A stretch of DNA of 64,000 bases from Streptomyces abikoensis (GCF_014648775.1 NZ_BMRT01000002.1:620001-684000), one strand, 5' to 3'; counted from the first letter of the stretch, positions 16,767-25,477 are shown. The notes: a model not told the origin generated them from the sequence alone. Numbers and translations: made by a program.

Positions 16767-17984
16767 ATGACGACGACCGATTCAGCGCAGGAGCGGTTCC
16801 CCGTACGGTTCTGGGACGTGGGGGACCTCCGGGGGCTGGACTTCGACCCCTTCATGGCGGCGCAGCTGCGGGACGAGCCGATCTCCCGCGTGAAGCTGCC
16901 CAACGGCGAGGGGCACGCCTGGTTCGTGACCCGCTACGAGGACGTCAAGTTCGTCACCTCGGACCCCCGGTTCAGCCGGCAGGCGGTGCTGGGCCGCCCG
17001 ATCACCCGGCTCGCCCCGCACTTCATCCCGCTGGACGAGGCCGTGGGCTTCGCCGACCCGCCCGAGCACACCCGGCTGCGCAAGGCCGTGGCCAGGTCCT
17101 TCACCACCCGTAGCCTCGACCGGCTGCGGCCGGGCGCCCAGCGGGCGGCGGACGAGCTGCTCGACGAGATGGAGCAGGAGGGGCCGCCCGCCGATCTGAT
17201 GGAGCATCTCCACGGGCCGCTGCCCCTGGCCGTGATCAGCGATCTGATGGGCGTGCCCCAGGTCGACCGGCGGCAGATGGCGCTGTGGACGAACGTGATC
17301 CTCTCCGCCGGGTACGGCCGCGAGGCCAGCGAGCGGGCGAAGAACGGGATGGCGACGTACTTCACCGACCTGCTGGCCCAGCGGCTCGCCGAGCCCCAGG
17401 AGGACCTGGCGGGCGAGCTGGCCGACGCCACGGCCCAGGGCGGGCTCAGCACGGAGGAGGCGGTGGCCATCGCCCTGCTGATCCAGGCGAGCGCCGCCCA
17501 CGCCGTGCGCAACAACAGCGCCAACATGGTCTACGCGCTGCTGACCCACCCGGAGCAGCTGGCCCGGCTGCGGGCCGAGCCGGAGCTGCTGCCGCAGGCC
17601 ATCGAGGAGCTGCTGCGCTTCATCCCGCACCGCAACGCGGTGGGGCTGGCCCGGATCGCGACCGAGGACGTCGAGGTCGCCGGGGTGCTGATCAAGGCCG
17701 GTGAGGTGGTGCACTCCTCCTACCTCACGGCCAACCGCGACCCGAGCGTCTTCGACCGCCCCGACGAGCTGGACTTCGACCGCGAGCACGTCCCGCACCT
17801 GTCCTTCGGGCACGGGCCGCACTTCTGCCTGGGGTCGATGCTGGCCCGGCTGGAGGAGGAGATCATCCTCTCCACGCTGCTGCGGCGCTTCCCGGAACTG
17901 CGGCTGGCGGAGCCCGTGGAGAAGATCCGCTGGCAGCGCAGCGCGCTCATCCGGGGCCCGGAGAACCTTCCCGTCACCTGGTGA
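16767..17984 (+). CDS. Cytochrome P450, CYP158 (biflaviolin synthase-like)
   Basis: A 405-residue bacterial class I P450. Heme motif FGHGPHFCLG puts the thiolate at Cys354; ExxR is in EELLRFIPHRNAVGLARIA. Several stretches match what I know of S. coelicolor CYP158A2: ITRLAPHFIP, SERAKN followed by TYF, ELLRFIPHRNAVGL and the C-terminal ALIRGPENLPVTW. The I helix reads HAVRNNSANM, without the usual acid-threonine pair, as in CYP158 enzymes that couple aromatic polyketide units such as flaviolin. The cupin gene begins 12 bases downstream, as in the S. coelicolor SCO1207-SCO1208 pair. The usual upstream partner (rppA, tetrahydroxynaphthalene synthase) is absent here. It needs ferredoxin partners encoded elsewhere. 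Likely role: oxidative coupling of polyketide quinones into brown pigments. Confidence 0.85.
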   Translation: MTTTDSAQERFPVRFWDVGDLRGLDFDPFMAAQLRDEPISRVKLPNGEGHAWFVTRYEDVKFVTSDPRFSRQAVLGRPITRLAPHFIPLDEAVGFADPPEHTRLRKAVARSFTTRSLDRLRPGAQRAADELLDEMEQEGPPADLMEHLHGPLPLAVISDLMGVPQVDRRQMALWTNVILSAGYGREASERAKNGMATYFTDLLAQRLAEPQEDLAGELADATAQGGLSTEEAVAIALLIQASAAHAVRNNSANMVYALLTHPEQLARLRAEPELLPQAIEELLRFIPHRNAVGLARIATEDVEVAGVLIKAGEVVHSSYLTANRDPSVFDRPDELDFDREHVPHLSFGHGPHFCLGSMLARLEEEIILSTLLRRFPELRLAEPVEKIRWQRSALIRGPENLPVTW

Positions 17985-17996
17985 GAGGCTCCCGCC

Positions 17997-18563
17997 ATGA
18001 CGCTCATCGGCGCCCCCGACGGTCTGGTCGTGCCCCCGGGCGAGGGCCGGACGCTGGTCACCGCGGCCCAGCGGGTCACCTTCAAGGTGACCGGGGAGCA
18101 CTCGCGGGCCGCCTCCAGCTTCGAGGTGGTCGTCCCCCCGGGCTTCGACGTCGGGGCCCACCGGCACACGCGCAGCGAGGAGCTCTTCTACGTGCTCGAG
18201 GGCGAGCTGGACGTCCTCGCCTTCGAGCCGCGCGTGCGCACCCGGGACAACTGGCGGGAGTGGGAGTCCGCCAGTGGCCGGCGCTGTGTCAGGGCCCGCG
18301 CCGGCACGGTGATCGTCGTGCCTCCGGGCTGTCCGCACGCGTTCGCCAATGTGACGGGCGAGGCGGCCCGGATGTTCTTCCAGGCGTCGCCGCCGCCCGA
18401 TCACGAGCGGTATTTCGAGGAGCTCTTCGAGATCCTGAACTCCGGGCCCGCGGTGGACCACGAGGCGATCGCCGAGCTGCGCCTCCGCTATGACATCGAG
18501 CAGCTCACGCCGCTGCGGATGACGCCTCCGGGGGCAGGTGGAGGCGCCGCTCCCGCTCGGTGA
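17997..18563 (+). CDS. Cupin monooxygenase, MomA-like
   Basis: A 188-residue single-domain cupin. The metal-binding motif [20 protein letters not shown] and the second motif [13 protein letters not shown] supply His, His, Glu and His ligands. Its place directly behind a CYP158 gene matches S. coelicolor SCO1208 and the MomA family, which oxidise tetrahydroxynaphthalene to the quinone flaviolin. The pair therefore probably makes and then couples flaviolin-like quinones. Its last 59 bases overlap the end of the convergent DUF1348 gene. A general cupin role such as sugar or acid binding is less likely given the neighbour. Confidence 0.75.
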   Translation: MTLIGAPDGLVVPPGEGRTLVTAAQRVTFKVTGEHSRAASSFEVVVPPGFDVGAHRHTRSEELFYVLEGELDVLAFEPRVRTRDNWREWESASGRRCVRARAGTVIVVPPGCPHAFANVTGEAARMFFQASPPPDHERYFEELFEILNSGPAVDHEAIAELRLRYDIEQLTPLRMTPPGAGGGAAPAR

Positions 18564-18951
18564 TGGCGACGTCGTTGACGCTCGCGTAGCGGCGGCGCAT
18601 CAGGCCGTTCGGGGCGAACTCCCAGTTCTCGTTGCCGTGACTGCGGTACCACTGGCCGTCCGCGTCGTGCCACTCGTACTCGAAGCGCACGGCGATGCGG
18701 TCGTCGGTGTGGGCCCACAGCTCCTTGCGGAGCCGGTAGCAGAGCTCGCGCTCCCACTTCTCGCGGAGGAAGGCGACGATCCGCCGACGGCCGGTCAGGA
18801 ACACATCGCGATTGCGCCACTCGGAGTCCTCGGTGTAGGCGAGCGCGACCCGCTCGGGGTCCCGGGTGTTCCAGGCGTCCTCGGCGGCGCGCACCTTCGC
18901 GAGGGCGGTCTCGGTGGTGAACGGCGGGACCGGCGGTGTGATCTCGGGCAT
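18505..18951 (-). CDS. DUF1348 / NTF2-like (SnoaL fold) protein
   Basis: A 148-residue protein with the compact alpha+beta barrel of the NTF2/SnoaL superfamily. The run [35 protein letters not shown], then [11 protein letters not shown] and [12 protein letters not shown] is diagnostic for DUF1348. Members are small cytosolic proteins of mostly unknown function, sometimes linked to stress or detoxification. Start at 18951 has AGGGAG just upstream. It is divergent from a TetR gene with duplicated operators between them, so it is the likely regulated target. The 3' end overlaps the cupin gene tail to tail. Confidence 0.85.
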   Translation of the reverse strand: MPEITPPVPPFTTETALAKVRAAEDAWNTRDPERVALAYTEDSEWRNRDVFLTGRRRIVAFLREKWERELCYRLRKELWAHTDDRIAVRFEYEWHDADGQWYRSHGNENWEFAPNGLMRRRYASVNDVAITERERRLHLPPEASSAAA

Positions 18952-18962
18952 GGTTCTCCCTC

Positions 18963-19024
18963 TCTCCACGTGGAGAACGAACGTTCTCCACCGTGTGCGG
19001 TAGCGTAGGAGAACGATGGTTCTC
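18963..19024. promoter_or_regulatory. Duplicated TetR operators between DUF1348 and tetR
   Basis: Two copies of GAGAAC-N4-GTTCTC: 18970-18991 with 9-base arms and 19009-19024 with 6-base arms, centres 36 bases apart. A third palindrome, TCTCCACGTGGAGA (18963-18976), overlaps the first. The site lies between the divergent starts at 18951 and 19055 and is well placed for repression of both genes. Confidence 0.75.
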
Positions 19025-19054
19025 GCGCAAGCGGTGAAGTGGAGAGGGAGAGCG

Positions 19055-19633
19055 ATGGGGAGCGTGGCGCCGACGGAGGCCGAGGTCCGGGTCCTGGACG
19101 CGGCGGAGGAGCTCTTCTACGCCCGGGGGCTCCAGGCGGTGGGGATGGACGCGATCCGGGGCGCGTCGGGGGTCTCCCTCAAGCGCCTCTACCAGCTCTT
19201 CCCCTCCAAGGACGTGCTGGTGGAGGCGTATCTGCGGCGCCGTGACGAGCGCTGGCGCGCGGCGCTGGCGAGCCACGCGGAGGCGCTGCCCGCCGGGCGG
19301 GAGCGGGTGCTCGCGGTGTTCGACTGGCTGGAGCGCTGGTTCGCGGAGGACGGCTTCCGCGGGTGCGCGTTCGTGAATTCCTTCGGCGAGCTGGGGGGCG
19401 TCTCGCCGGCCGTGGCGGAGGCGGCCCGGGCGCACAAGGACGCCTTCCGCCGCTACCTGGGCGGCCTCGTCACGGAGGCGGGCGCGCCGGCTCCGCTGGG
19501 CGGCCAGATCGCCCTCCTCGCGGAGGGCGCGATCGTGACGGCGGCCGTGTCGGGCGACCCGGGGGCGGCCCGGACGGCCCGGGAGGCGGCGTCCGTCCTG
19601 CTGGCGCCCTACTTCGCGTGCGAGCCGAGGTAG
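19055..19633 (+). CDS. TetR-family repressor
   Basis: A 192-residue TetR regulator. The N-terminal helix-turn-helix runs [20 protein letters not shown], then [20 protein letters not shown], where LYQLF is the recognition helix. The C-terminal domain is of the common ligand-binding type with [19 protein letters not shown]. The start is placed at 19055, behind GGAGAGGGAG, since the second operator copy lies at 19009-19024 upstream of it. By position it represses itself and the divergent DUF1348 gene. Its ligand is unknown. The 3' end overlaps a tiny membrane protein gene on the other strand. Confidence 0.9.
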   Translation: MGSVAPTEAEVRVLDAAEELFYARGLQAVGMDAIRGASGVSLKRLYQLFPSKDVLVEAYLRRRDERWRAALASHAEALPAGRERVLAVFDWLERWFAEDGFRGCAFVNSFGELGGVSPAVAEAARAHKDAFRRYLGGLVTEAGAPAPLGGQIALLAEGAIVTAAVSGDPGAARTAREAASVLLAPYFACEPR

Positions 19634-19737
19634 AAGAGCAGCCAGATGAAGCCGGCCAGGACGTGGCCGAAGACGATGTAGATCAGCACGCGCCAGCCCA
19701 CCGCCTTCTCGGCGTACTTCTCGGAATCGTGGGTCAT
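19609..19737 (-). CDS. 42-residue single-span membrane microprotein (DUF6126-like)
   Basis: A very short gene: a charged N-terminus (MTHDSEKYAEKAVGWR), one membrane helix ([19 protein letters not shown]) and YLGSHAK. This pattern matches the small DUF6126 proteins of streptomycetes. It is the last gene of a minus-strand set with the ArsR regulator upstream (58-base gap), so the two are probably co-transcribed. Its stop lies inside the end of the convergent TetR gene. Function unknown; it could sense or modify a membrane state under ArsR control. Confidence 0.75.
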   Translation of the reverse strand: MTHDSEKYAEKAVGWRVLIYIVFGHVLAGFIWLLFYLGSHAK

Positions 19738-19795
19738 GGCCGTATCTCCCCGGTCGTCGTGGTTCGTCTTGCTCGCGAGTTCGTGGACGGTGTCA

Positions 19796-20137
19796 TCACT
19801 CCGCCGCGCTCTCCGCGCCCCGCAGCTCCGTGAGGAGCTGCTCCTGGCCGCTGAGCACCTGGGTCAGGATGCGCCGGGCGGCGCCGAGGAGCTCCGCCAC
19901 GTCCCCGCCGGCCAGGGCGTAGACGACGGTGGTGCCCTCGCGGGTGGCGGTGACGATGCCCGAGCGGCGCAGCACCGCGAGCTGCTGCGAGAGGCTGGAC
20001 GGTTCGACCCCGATCTCGGCGAGCAGGTCGCGCACCGGCATGGGCCCGTTCTGGAGGAGCTCCAGCACCCTGATGCGCACCGGGTGGCCGAGCATCCGGA
20101 AGAACTCCGCCTTGGCCTGGTACAGCGGCACCTTCAC
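19796..20137 (-). CDS. ArsR-family winged-helix regulator
   Basis: A 113-residue ArsR/SmtB-type protein with the winged helix AEFFRMLGHPVRIRVLELLQ, LLAEIGVEPSSLSQQLAVLR and the wing SGIVTATREGTTVVYALA. No cysteine cluster for arsenic or metal is present, so it is not a classical metal sensor. I place the start at GTG 20137 because GGGAG lies nine bases upstream; a TTG at 20146 would touch that site. It follows a 61-residue helical protein in the same direction. A likely autoregulatory palindrome sits at 20379-20394. Confidence 0.88.
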   Translation of the reverse strand: MKVPLYQAKAEFFRMLGHPVRIRVLELLQNGPMPVRDLLAEIGVEPSSLSQQLAVLRRSGIVTATREGTTVVYALAGGDVAELLGAARRILTQVLSGQEQLLTELRGAESAAE

Positions 20138-20142
20138 GCCGT

Positions 20143-20328
20143 TCAACTCCCACCCCGCTCGTCGTCCTCGTCCGTGGTGATGCCGTGGGCGAGGGCCAGC
20201 CGCAGGGCGTCGTCCAGCTCGTCCTCCGCGACCGCGGCCGCGTAGACGTCCCCGGCCGCCCGCGCGGCCGCGAGGTCGGCGCGCGCGGCGCGCACCCGCT
20301 CCCGCATCGCTTCGGCGAACGCACTCAC
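20143..20328 (-). CDS. Small acidic helical protein
   Basis: A 61-residue protein made of two charged helices (FAEAMRERVRAARADLAAAR; VAEDELDDALRLALAHGI) with an acidic tail (TDEDDERGGS). It begins the short operon ahead of the ArsR regulator and ends just before that gene. No family is recognised. The coding bias and conserved position next to a regulator make it a plausible real gene. Confidence 0.6.
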   Translation of the reverse strand: MSAFAEAMRERVRAARADLAAARAAGDVYAAAVAEDELDDALRLALAHGITTDEDDERGGS

Positions 20329-20378
20329 GGCGGCCCCCTCGCTGACTCGTCCGGCTCTTCGCAGACCTGCTGAATTGA

Positions 20379-20394
20379 AGAATTACGCAATTCT
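20379..20394. promoter_or_regulatory. Palindrome upstream of ArsR operon
   Basis: AGAATT-ACGC-AATTCT is a perfect 6-base inverted repeat about 50 bases before the first gene of the ArsR operon, in locally AT-rich sequence. It is a good candidate ArsR operator; a wider GAATTG/CAATTC pair (20372-20393) overlaps it. Confidence 0.6.
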
Positions 20395-20438
20395 AGGCCG
20401 CGCGGGCGAACGGACCGTACCCCTCGGCTGTGCAGGTG

Positions 20439-20471
20439 ATGTGATGCCGGTTTTCGGGGCGTTCATCACAT
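20439..20471. promoter_or_regulatory. Inverted repeat in cslA upstream region
   Basis: ATGTGATG at 20439-20446 is mirrored by CATCACAT at 20464-20471 with a 17-base spacer. The spacing is too wide for a Crp site. Its nearness to cslA suggests a promoter-region element but the role is unknown. Confidence 0.35.
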
Positions 20472-20532
20472 GATCGTAGGTCCGTTTTGTTAGGTTTTCT
20501 CCCACTGTCCCTCCTGGTCCGACTGGGGGTCT

Positions 20533-22365
20533 GTGGTGGCGATCTCGACGAGCGAGTCCCGGCTGGCGGCGGCCCGTGGCCGCCCCGACGGCGCGGTGCC
20601 CGCCCCCGGCGGCGCGCCGGGCGACACCGGGAGCCTCGGCCCGGGCGCGCCGGGGGTCCCGGCTCCCGCCGGGCCCGGCGGGAGCGCGGCCTACGACTAC
20701 GCGCGCTACAGCAGACTGGCCGGGCCGCTCACCGAGGCCCCCGACAGCGGCTACCGGGTGCGCTACCGGCGCCTCCTCGGGCCCGGCCCGGGCGGCGGCG
20801 TCAAGGTGATGCTGCTGGTCGCCGCGGGCCCGCTGGTCTGCCTCGCCCTCCTGTTGTGGCTCGTCTCCCCCGAGCACTGGCTGTACCGGCCCTACGTCAG
20901 CGACTGGGAGCGCGCGCTCGACACCGTGATGCTGGTCTCGATCGGGCTGATCGAGCTGTTCCGCGTCGTCAACGTCGCCTCCAACGCCCACGCCACCTGG
21001 GCGGCCCGGGACCCCGTCCCCGTCCGCGCCCGGCCCGGCACCCGCGTCGCCTTCCTCACCAGCTTCGTCCCCGGCAAGGAACCGCTGTCCATGGTCCGGG
21101 CCACGCTGGAGGGGGCGGTGCGCATCGAGCACGACGGGCCCCTGGACGTCTGGCTGCTCGACGAGGGCGACGACCCGGAGGTGAAGCGGCTCTGCCGGCG
21201 GCTGGGCGTACGGCACTTCTCCCGCAAGGGCGTCGCCCGCTGGAACCAGCCCTCCGGCCGCTACCGGGCCCGTACCAAGCACGGCAACTACAACGCCTGG
21301 CTGGACGCCCACGGCGACGCCTACGAGTTCATGGCCTGCGTCGACACCGACCACGTGCCGCTGCCCAACTTCCTGGAGCGGATGCTCGGCTACTTCCGCG
21401 ACCCCGACGTGGCGTTCGTCGTCGGCCCCCAGGTCTACGGCAACTACACCACGGCGGTCACCAAGGCCGCCGAGAGCCAGCAGTTCCTCTTCCACGCCCT
21501 GATCCAGCGGGCCGGCAACGCCTACGGCTCGCCCATGTTCGTCGGCACCAGCAACTGCGTCCGCGTCGGCGTGCTGCGGCAGATCGGCGGCCTCTACGAC
21601 TCGATCACCGAGGACATGGCCACCGGACTGGAGATCCACCGCCGGCGCAACCCCGCCACGGGCCGCCGCTGGAAGTCCGTCTACACCCCCGACGTCCTCG
21701 CCGTGGGCGAGGGCCCCTCGACCTGGACGGACTTCTTCAGCCAGCAGCTGCGCTGGTCGCGCGGGACGTACGAGACGCTGCTGCGGCAGTTCTGGCGGGC
21801 GGCCTGGTCCCTCTCCCCCGGACGGCTGCTCAACTACGGCTTCATGGTGGCCTACTACCCCATGGCCGCGCTCAACTGGGTACTGGGCGCCCTGACCTGC
21901 GTGCTCTTCCTCGGTTTCGGGGCCTCGGGAATCTCCGTGGAGCCGTCGCTGTGGCTGATGCTCTACTGCGACGCGGCCGCCCTCCAGATCGGCCTGTACG
22001 TCTGGAACCGGCGCCACAACGTCAGCCCCCACGAACCGGCCGGCTCCTCCGGGGCCGCCGGCATGGTGATGTCCGCGCTCTCCGCACCCCTCTACGCGCG
22101 CTCGCTCGCCCAGGCCGTGCTGCGGCGGAGCTCGCGCTTCGTGGTGACGCCCAAGGGCGACTCGGCCAGCCCCGACCGCCTCGCGACCTTCCGCTGCCAT
22201 CTGCTGTGGGCCGGGCTGTTCGCCCTGTCGCTGGCCGCCTCCTGGGTGCTCGGCCACGCCCACGCGGCGATGCGGTGCTGGGCGCTGCTGGCCCTGGTGA
22301 CCGCCCTCGGCCCGGTCGCCGTCTGGCGGGCCGGCCGTCGGCGGGAGCGGCGCCGGGCCTGGTGA
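20533..22365 (+). CDS. cslA: CslA, cellulose synthase-like family 2 glycosyltransferase
   Basis: A 610-residue membrane glycosyltransferase. After a Pro/Gly-rich N-terminus come two membrane helices, then a GT2 domain with LLDEGDDPEVK, the D,D,D,QxxRW series (VDTDH; SITEDM; QQLRWSRG) and four C-terminal helices. It polymerises a beta-glucan at the hyphal tip; in S. coelicolor and S. lividans it works with GlxA and affects apical growth, attachment and osmotic resistance. Two tandem GTG codons (20533, 20536) may start it. glxA follows after 46 bases, as in the known operon. The identification is strong because both partners and the nearby GH6 enzyme are present. Confidence 0.93.
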   Translation: MVAISTSESRLAAARGRPDGAVPAPGGAPGDTGSLGPGAPGVPAPAGPGGSAAYDYARYSRLAGPLTEAPDSGYRVRYRRLLGPGPGGGVKVMLLVAAGPLVCLALLLWLVSPEHWLYRPYVSDWERALDTVMLVSIGLIELFRVVNVASNAHATWAARDPVPVRARPGTRVAFLTSFVPGKEPLSMVRATLEGAVRIEHDGPLDVWLLDEGDDPEVKRLCRRLGVRHFSRKGVARWNQPSGRYRARTKHGNYNAWLDAHGDAYEFMACVDTDHVPLPNFLERMLGYFRDPDVAFVVGPQVYGNYTTAVTKAAESQQFLFHALIQRAGNAYGSPMFVGTSNCVRVGVLRQIGGLYDSITEDMATGLEIHRRRNPATGRRWKSVYTPDVLAVGEGPSTWTDFFSQQLRWSRGTYETLLRQFWRAAWSLSPGRLLNYGFMVAYYPMAALNWVLGALTCVLFLGFGASGISVEPSLWLMLYCDAAALQIGLYVWNRRHNVSPHEPAGSSGAAGMVMSALSAPLYARSLAQAVLRRSSRFVVTPKGDSASPDRLATFRCHLLWAGLFALSLAASWVLGHAHAAMRCWALLALVTALGPVAVWRAGRRRERRRAW

Positions 22366-22411
22366 GGGGGGCCGCGCGCACCGCGCGCGGGACTCGTACG
22401 AGCGATGGGAC

Positions 22412-24397
22412 GTGGATGCGGTGAGGTTCCCGAGGAAGACATTTCCGGCGAGGTCCTGGGCCCGGTTCCGGGCCAACAGGAAGGCGCGCAAGGCGGTGCT
22501 GGGCGCCGGTGCCGCGCTGGCCCTGATCGCGGCCAACGGCCCGGCCGCCACCGGCTTCGCCGAGCGGGCCTGGCACGAGTACACGATCAACCAGGAGTCG
22601 TACAAGCTCCGGTACGGGCACTGGGACGTGGTGGACGTCCCCGCCCGGTTCCGGATCAACGCCATTCACGCGGCCCTGCTGCGCACCGGAAAGGTGCTGC
22701 TGATCGCCGGGTCCGGCAACGACGAGAAGAACTTCCGGGCGGGGACCTTCCAGAGCGTCCTGTGGGACCCGGCGCGCAACACCTTCCGGGAGATCGACAC
22801 CCCCAAGGACATGTTCTGCTCGGGCCACGCCCAGCTCCCCGACGGCCGGCTGCTGGTCGCGGGCGGCACCGCCCGCTACGAGAAGCTCACCGGCGACGTG
22901 AAACGGGCCGGCGGCGCGATGCTGGTGAAGAACGAGAACCCCGACGCCCCCCGGACCTTCCCCGCCGGGACCGTGTTCGTGGGCTCCACCGGCAAGCGGT
23001 ACCGCACGCTGCTGCCCGTCCTCGTGCCGCGCGCGAAGAAGAACGTCGTCGAGCAGACCGACCGCGCGCCGAAGAAGGTCACCGTCACCGCCGCCCAGGC
23101 CCGCGTCTACGTCGAGGCGGTCACCGACGGGGAGCAGGGCATCACCCAGACCGCCGACCAGTACCGCGTCCAGGGGCTGCGCGGCCGTGACGCCCAGGAC
23201 CTCTACGGCCTCGCCGCCAAACTGGGGCTGGACAAGAAGGACTTCCAGGGCCTCAAGGACGCCTACGAGTTCGACCCCGTCGCCGAGCGCTACGTCCGCG
23301 TCGACCCGATGTCCGAGGCCCGCTGGTACCCCACCCTGGTCACCCTCAAGGACGGCCGGGTCCTGGCGGTCTCCGGGCTGGACGACATGGGCGAGATCAT
23401 CCCGGGCAAGAACGAGATCTACGACCCCAGGACCCACAAGTGGTCCCCGGGTCCCAACCGCTACTTCCCCACCTACCCCGCGCTCTTCCTCACCGCCGGC
23501 GGCCGCCTCTTCTACTCCGGCTCCAACGCCGGCTACGGGCCCGCCCACGCGGGCCGCACCCCGGGCCTGTGGAACGTGGACACCAACGCCTTCGTGCCCG
23601 TACCCGGCCTGGAGGAGCAGGACATGACGGAGACCTCGGCCTCCGTGCTGCTGCCCCCGGCCCAGGACCGGAAGGTGATGATCATGGGCGGCGGCGGGGT
23701 CGGCGAGTCCCACGAGTCCACCGGGCGCACCGCCATCGCCGACCTCCGCGCCCCGGCCCCCCACTACGTCCCCGGGCCCGATCTGCCCCAGGGCACCCGC
23801 TACCTCAACGCCGTGCTCACCCCCGACGACCGGGTCTTCACCTCCGGCGGCTCCCGCGACTACCGGGGCAAGCGCGGCTCGGACATCCTGCGCGCCCAGT
23901 TCTACGACCCCAGGACCCGCGCCTTCGAGACGGCGGCCGCGCCGGCCGTCGGCCGCGACTACCACGCGGAGGCCCTGCTGCTGCCCGACGGGCGGATCGC
24001 GGTCTTCGGCTCCAACCCGCTCTTCGCGGACAAGGACGACACCCGCATGGGGGTCTTCGAGAAGCGCATCGAGGTGTACACGCCGCCGTACCTCTACCGC
24101 GCCCACCGCCCCGCACCGCCCACGGGCCCCCTCCGCACCGCCCACGGCGCCACGCTCGTCCTGCCGGGCACCGACGCGGGCGAGGTGGCGACCGCCCGGC
24201 TCATGCGGCCCAGCGCGGTGACCCACGCGACGGACGTCGAACAGCGGTCCGTGGCACTGCCCCTGGCCCACCACGGCGGGGCGGTGGCCGTGACGATCCC
24301 CCAGGATCCCTCGCTGGTGCCGGGCGGCTGGTACATGCTCTTCCTGACGGACCGCGCGGGCACGCCGTCCCGCGCGGCGTGGGTGTACGTACGCTGA
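22412..24397 (+). CDS. glxA: GlxA, radical copper oxidase
   Basis: A 661-residue galactose oxidase-like enzyme anchored by an N-terminal helix (about residues 29-49). Kelch-type repeats make up the body. Likely active-site residues are Cys136 in KDMFCSGHA with Tyr306 in RWYPTL (the Tyr-Cys radical pair, next to Trp305), then Tyr517-His518 in RDYHAEA and His605 in AVTHATD as copper ligands. In streptomycetes GlxA is needed for CslA-made glycan to be deposited at tips and is matured by extracellular copper delivery. It converges on the GH6 gene, with 18 bases between. GTG at 22412 is used; GTG at 22421 is possible. Confidence 0.93.
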   Translation: MDAVRFPRKTFPARSWARFRANRKARKAVLGAGAALALIAANGPAATGFAERAWHEYTINQESYKLRYGHWDVVDVPARFRINAIHAALLRTGKVLLIAGSGNDEKNFRAGTFQSVLWDPARNTFREIDTPKDMFCSGHAQLPDGRLLVAGGTARYEKLTGDVKRAGGAMLVKNENPDAPRTFPAGTVFVGSTGKRYRTLLPVLVPRAKKNVVEQTDRAPKKVTVTAAQARVYVEAVTDGEQGITQTADQYRVQGLRGRDAQDLYGLAAKLGLDKKDFQGLKDAYEFDPVAERYVRVDPMSEARWYPTLVTLKDGRVLAVSGLDDMGEIIPGKNEIYDPRTHKWSPGPNRYFPTYPALFLTAGGRLFYSGSNAGYGPAHAGRTPGLWNVDTNAFVPVPGLEEQDMTETSASVLLPPAQDRKVMIMGGGGVGESHESTGRTAIADLRAPAPHYVPGPDLPQGTRYLNAVLTPDDRVFTSGGSRDYRGKRGSDILRAQFYDPRTRAFETAAAPAVGRDYHAEALLLPDGRIAVFGSNPLFADKDDTRMGVFEKRIEVYTPPYLYRAHRPAPPTGPLRTAHGATLVLPGTDAGEVATARLMRPSAVTHATDVEQRSVALPLAHHGGAVAVTIPQDPSLVPGGWYMLFLTDRAGTPSRAAWVYVR

Positions 24398-24415
24398 CGT
24401 CCCTCCGGCCCCCCG

Positions 24416-25477
24416 TCAGCCCGGTGTCGTCGCGGCCGCCGCCGGCGGCCGCGCGGGCGCCGCTTCCTCCGGCGGCCTCGCCAGGCCCAGCGCGTACTCC
24501 GACCACCAGTGCCCGGCCGGCGGCGCCCCCCGGCAGCTGCCGTCGGACTCCCCCGGCCGCTTGACCCACACGAACGCGTCGACCCTCGGATCGCCGGTCG
24601 CCGTGGTCGGCGGCGTGCCCAGCGTCCGTCCCGGCGGATTGCACCAGCTCTCCGCCCCCGGCTCGTCGTTCCTCAGCGGCCCGTTCCCGTTGCGGCTGGT
24701 GTCGATGATGTAGTGGGCCCCGCCCAGCCGCGCGGAGAGCCGGTCGCCGTACTCCCGCGTCACCGGCGTCGTATGGAAGTTGGAGACGTTCAGCGCGAAG
24801 CCGTCCGCCGCCCCGACCCCGGCCCCGCGCAGCGCGCCGGCGAGCAGCGCCTGGTCCGAGATCCAGCCCGCGTTGCCCGCGTCCACGTACACGGACACCC
24901 CCCGCCGGGCCTTGAGCGTCCGCACCGCCTCGGCCAGCAGCCCCAGCCGCTCGCGCGCCGCGGTCTTCGGCAGACAGCCGGAGGCCCACTGGGCGACCGC
25001 GTCCGGCTCCAGCACCACCCAGGCCCGGTGCTCACCGATGCCGGCGGCCACGCGGGAGACCCAGGCGCGATAGGCGGCGGCCGTGGGCGCGCCGCCCGAG
25101 GAGTACTGGCCGCAGTCGCGGTGCGGGACGTTGTACGCCACCAGCAGGGGGATCCGGGAGGCCCGCTCGGCCTCCTCGGTGACGCGGGCGGCCTGAGCCC
25201 TGGGGTCGTCGCCCGTCAGCCAGACGGCCGTCGGCTGCTCCGCGATGCGCCGCACCGCCTCGGCGTCCCCTTCCCGGCCCCGTTCCTCCCAGGTCCGGGC
25301 CTGTTTGCCGGCCCGGCCCGACGGTTCGGCCCAGAACGGCGAGTCCGCGCCGTCCCCGGAATCCGTGGCCGCCGCGGGGCCGGGCCCCCAGGCGAGGCAC
25401 ACGGCCCCGGCGCACACCAGGACCGCCGCGCCGTACCGCGCGCCGGCGCGGAAGCGGACCGTACGGGCACCGGTCAT
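24416..25477 (-). CDS. Secreted GH6-family endoglucanase
   Basis: A 353-residue secreted glycoside hydrolase. A signal peptide (AVLVCAGAVCLAWGPGPAAA) is followed by the GH6 domain: PLLVAYNVPHRDCGQYSSGG, the general acid region VVLEPDAVAQW, then NVSNFHTTPVTREYG and WCNPPGRTLG with the C-terminal WVKRPGESDGSC. It cleaves beta-1,4-glucan and has no carbohydrate-binding module. Beside cslA-glxA it probably trims or releases the nascent glycan, as proposed for the corresponding gene in S. coelicolor (SCO2838). Start ATG at 25477 is favoured by GAGGTG upstream; GTG at 25486 is the alternative. Confidence 0.88.
   Translation of the reverse strand: MTGARTVRFRAGARYGAAVLVCAGAVCLAWGPGPAAATDSGDGADSPFWAEPSGRAGKQARTWEERGREGDAEAVRRIAEQPTAVWLTGDDPRAQAARVTEEAERASRIPLLVAYNVPHRDCGQYSSGGAPTAAAYRAWVSRVAAGIGEHRAWVVLEPDAVAQWASGCLPKTAARERLGLLAEAVRTLKARRGVSVYVDAGNAGWISDQALLAGALRGAGVGAADGFALNVSNFHTTPVTREYGDRLSARLGGAHYIIDTSRNGNGPLRNDEPGAESWCNPPGRTLGTPPTTATGDPRVDAFVWVKRPGESDGSCRGAPPAGHWWSEYALGLARPPEEAAPARPPAAAATTPG

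Noticed and set aside
20439..20471. Crp-type binding site before cslA
   Set aside because: The TGTGA/TCACA half sites are 21 bases apart, not 6.
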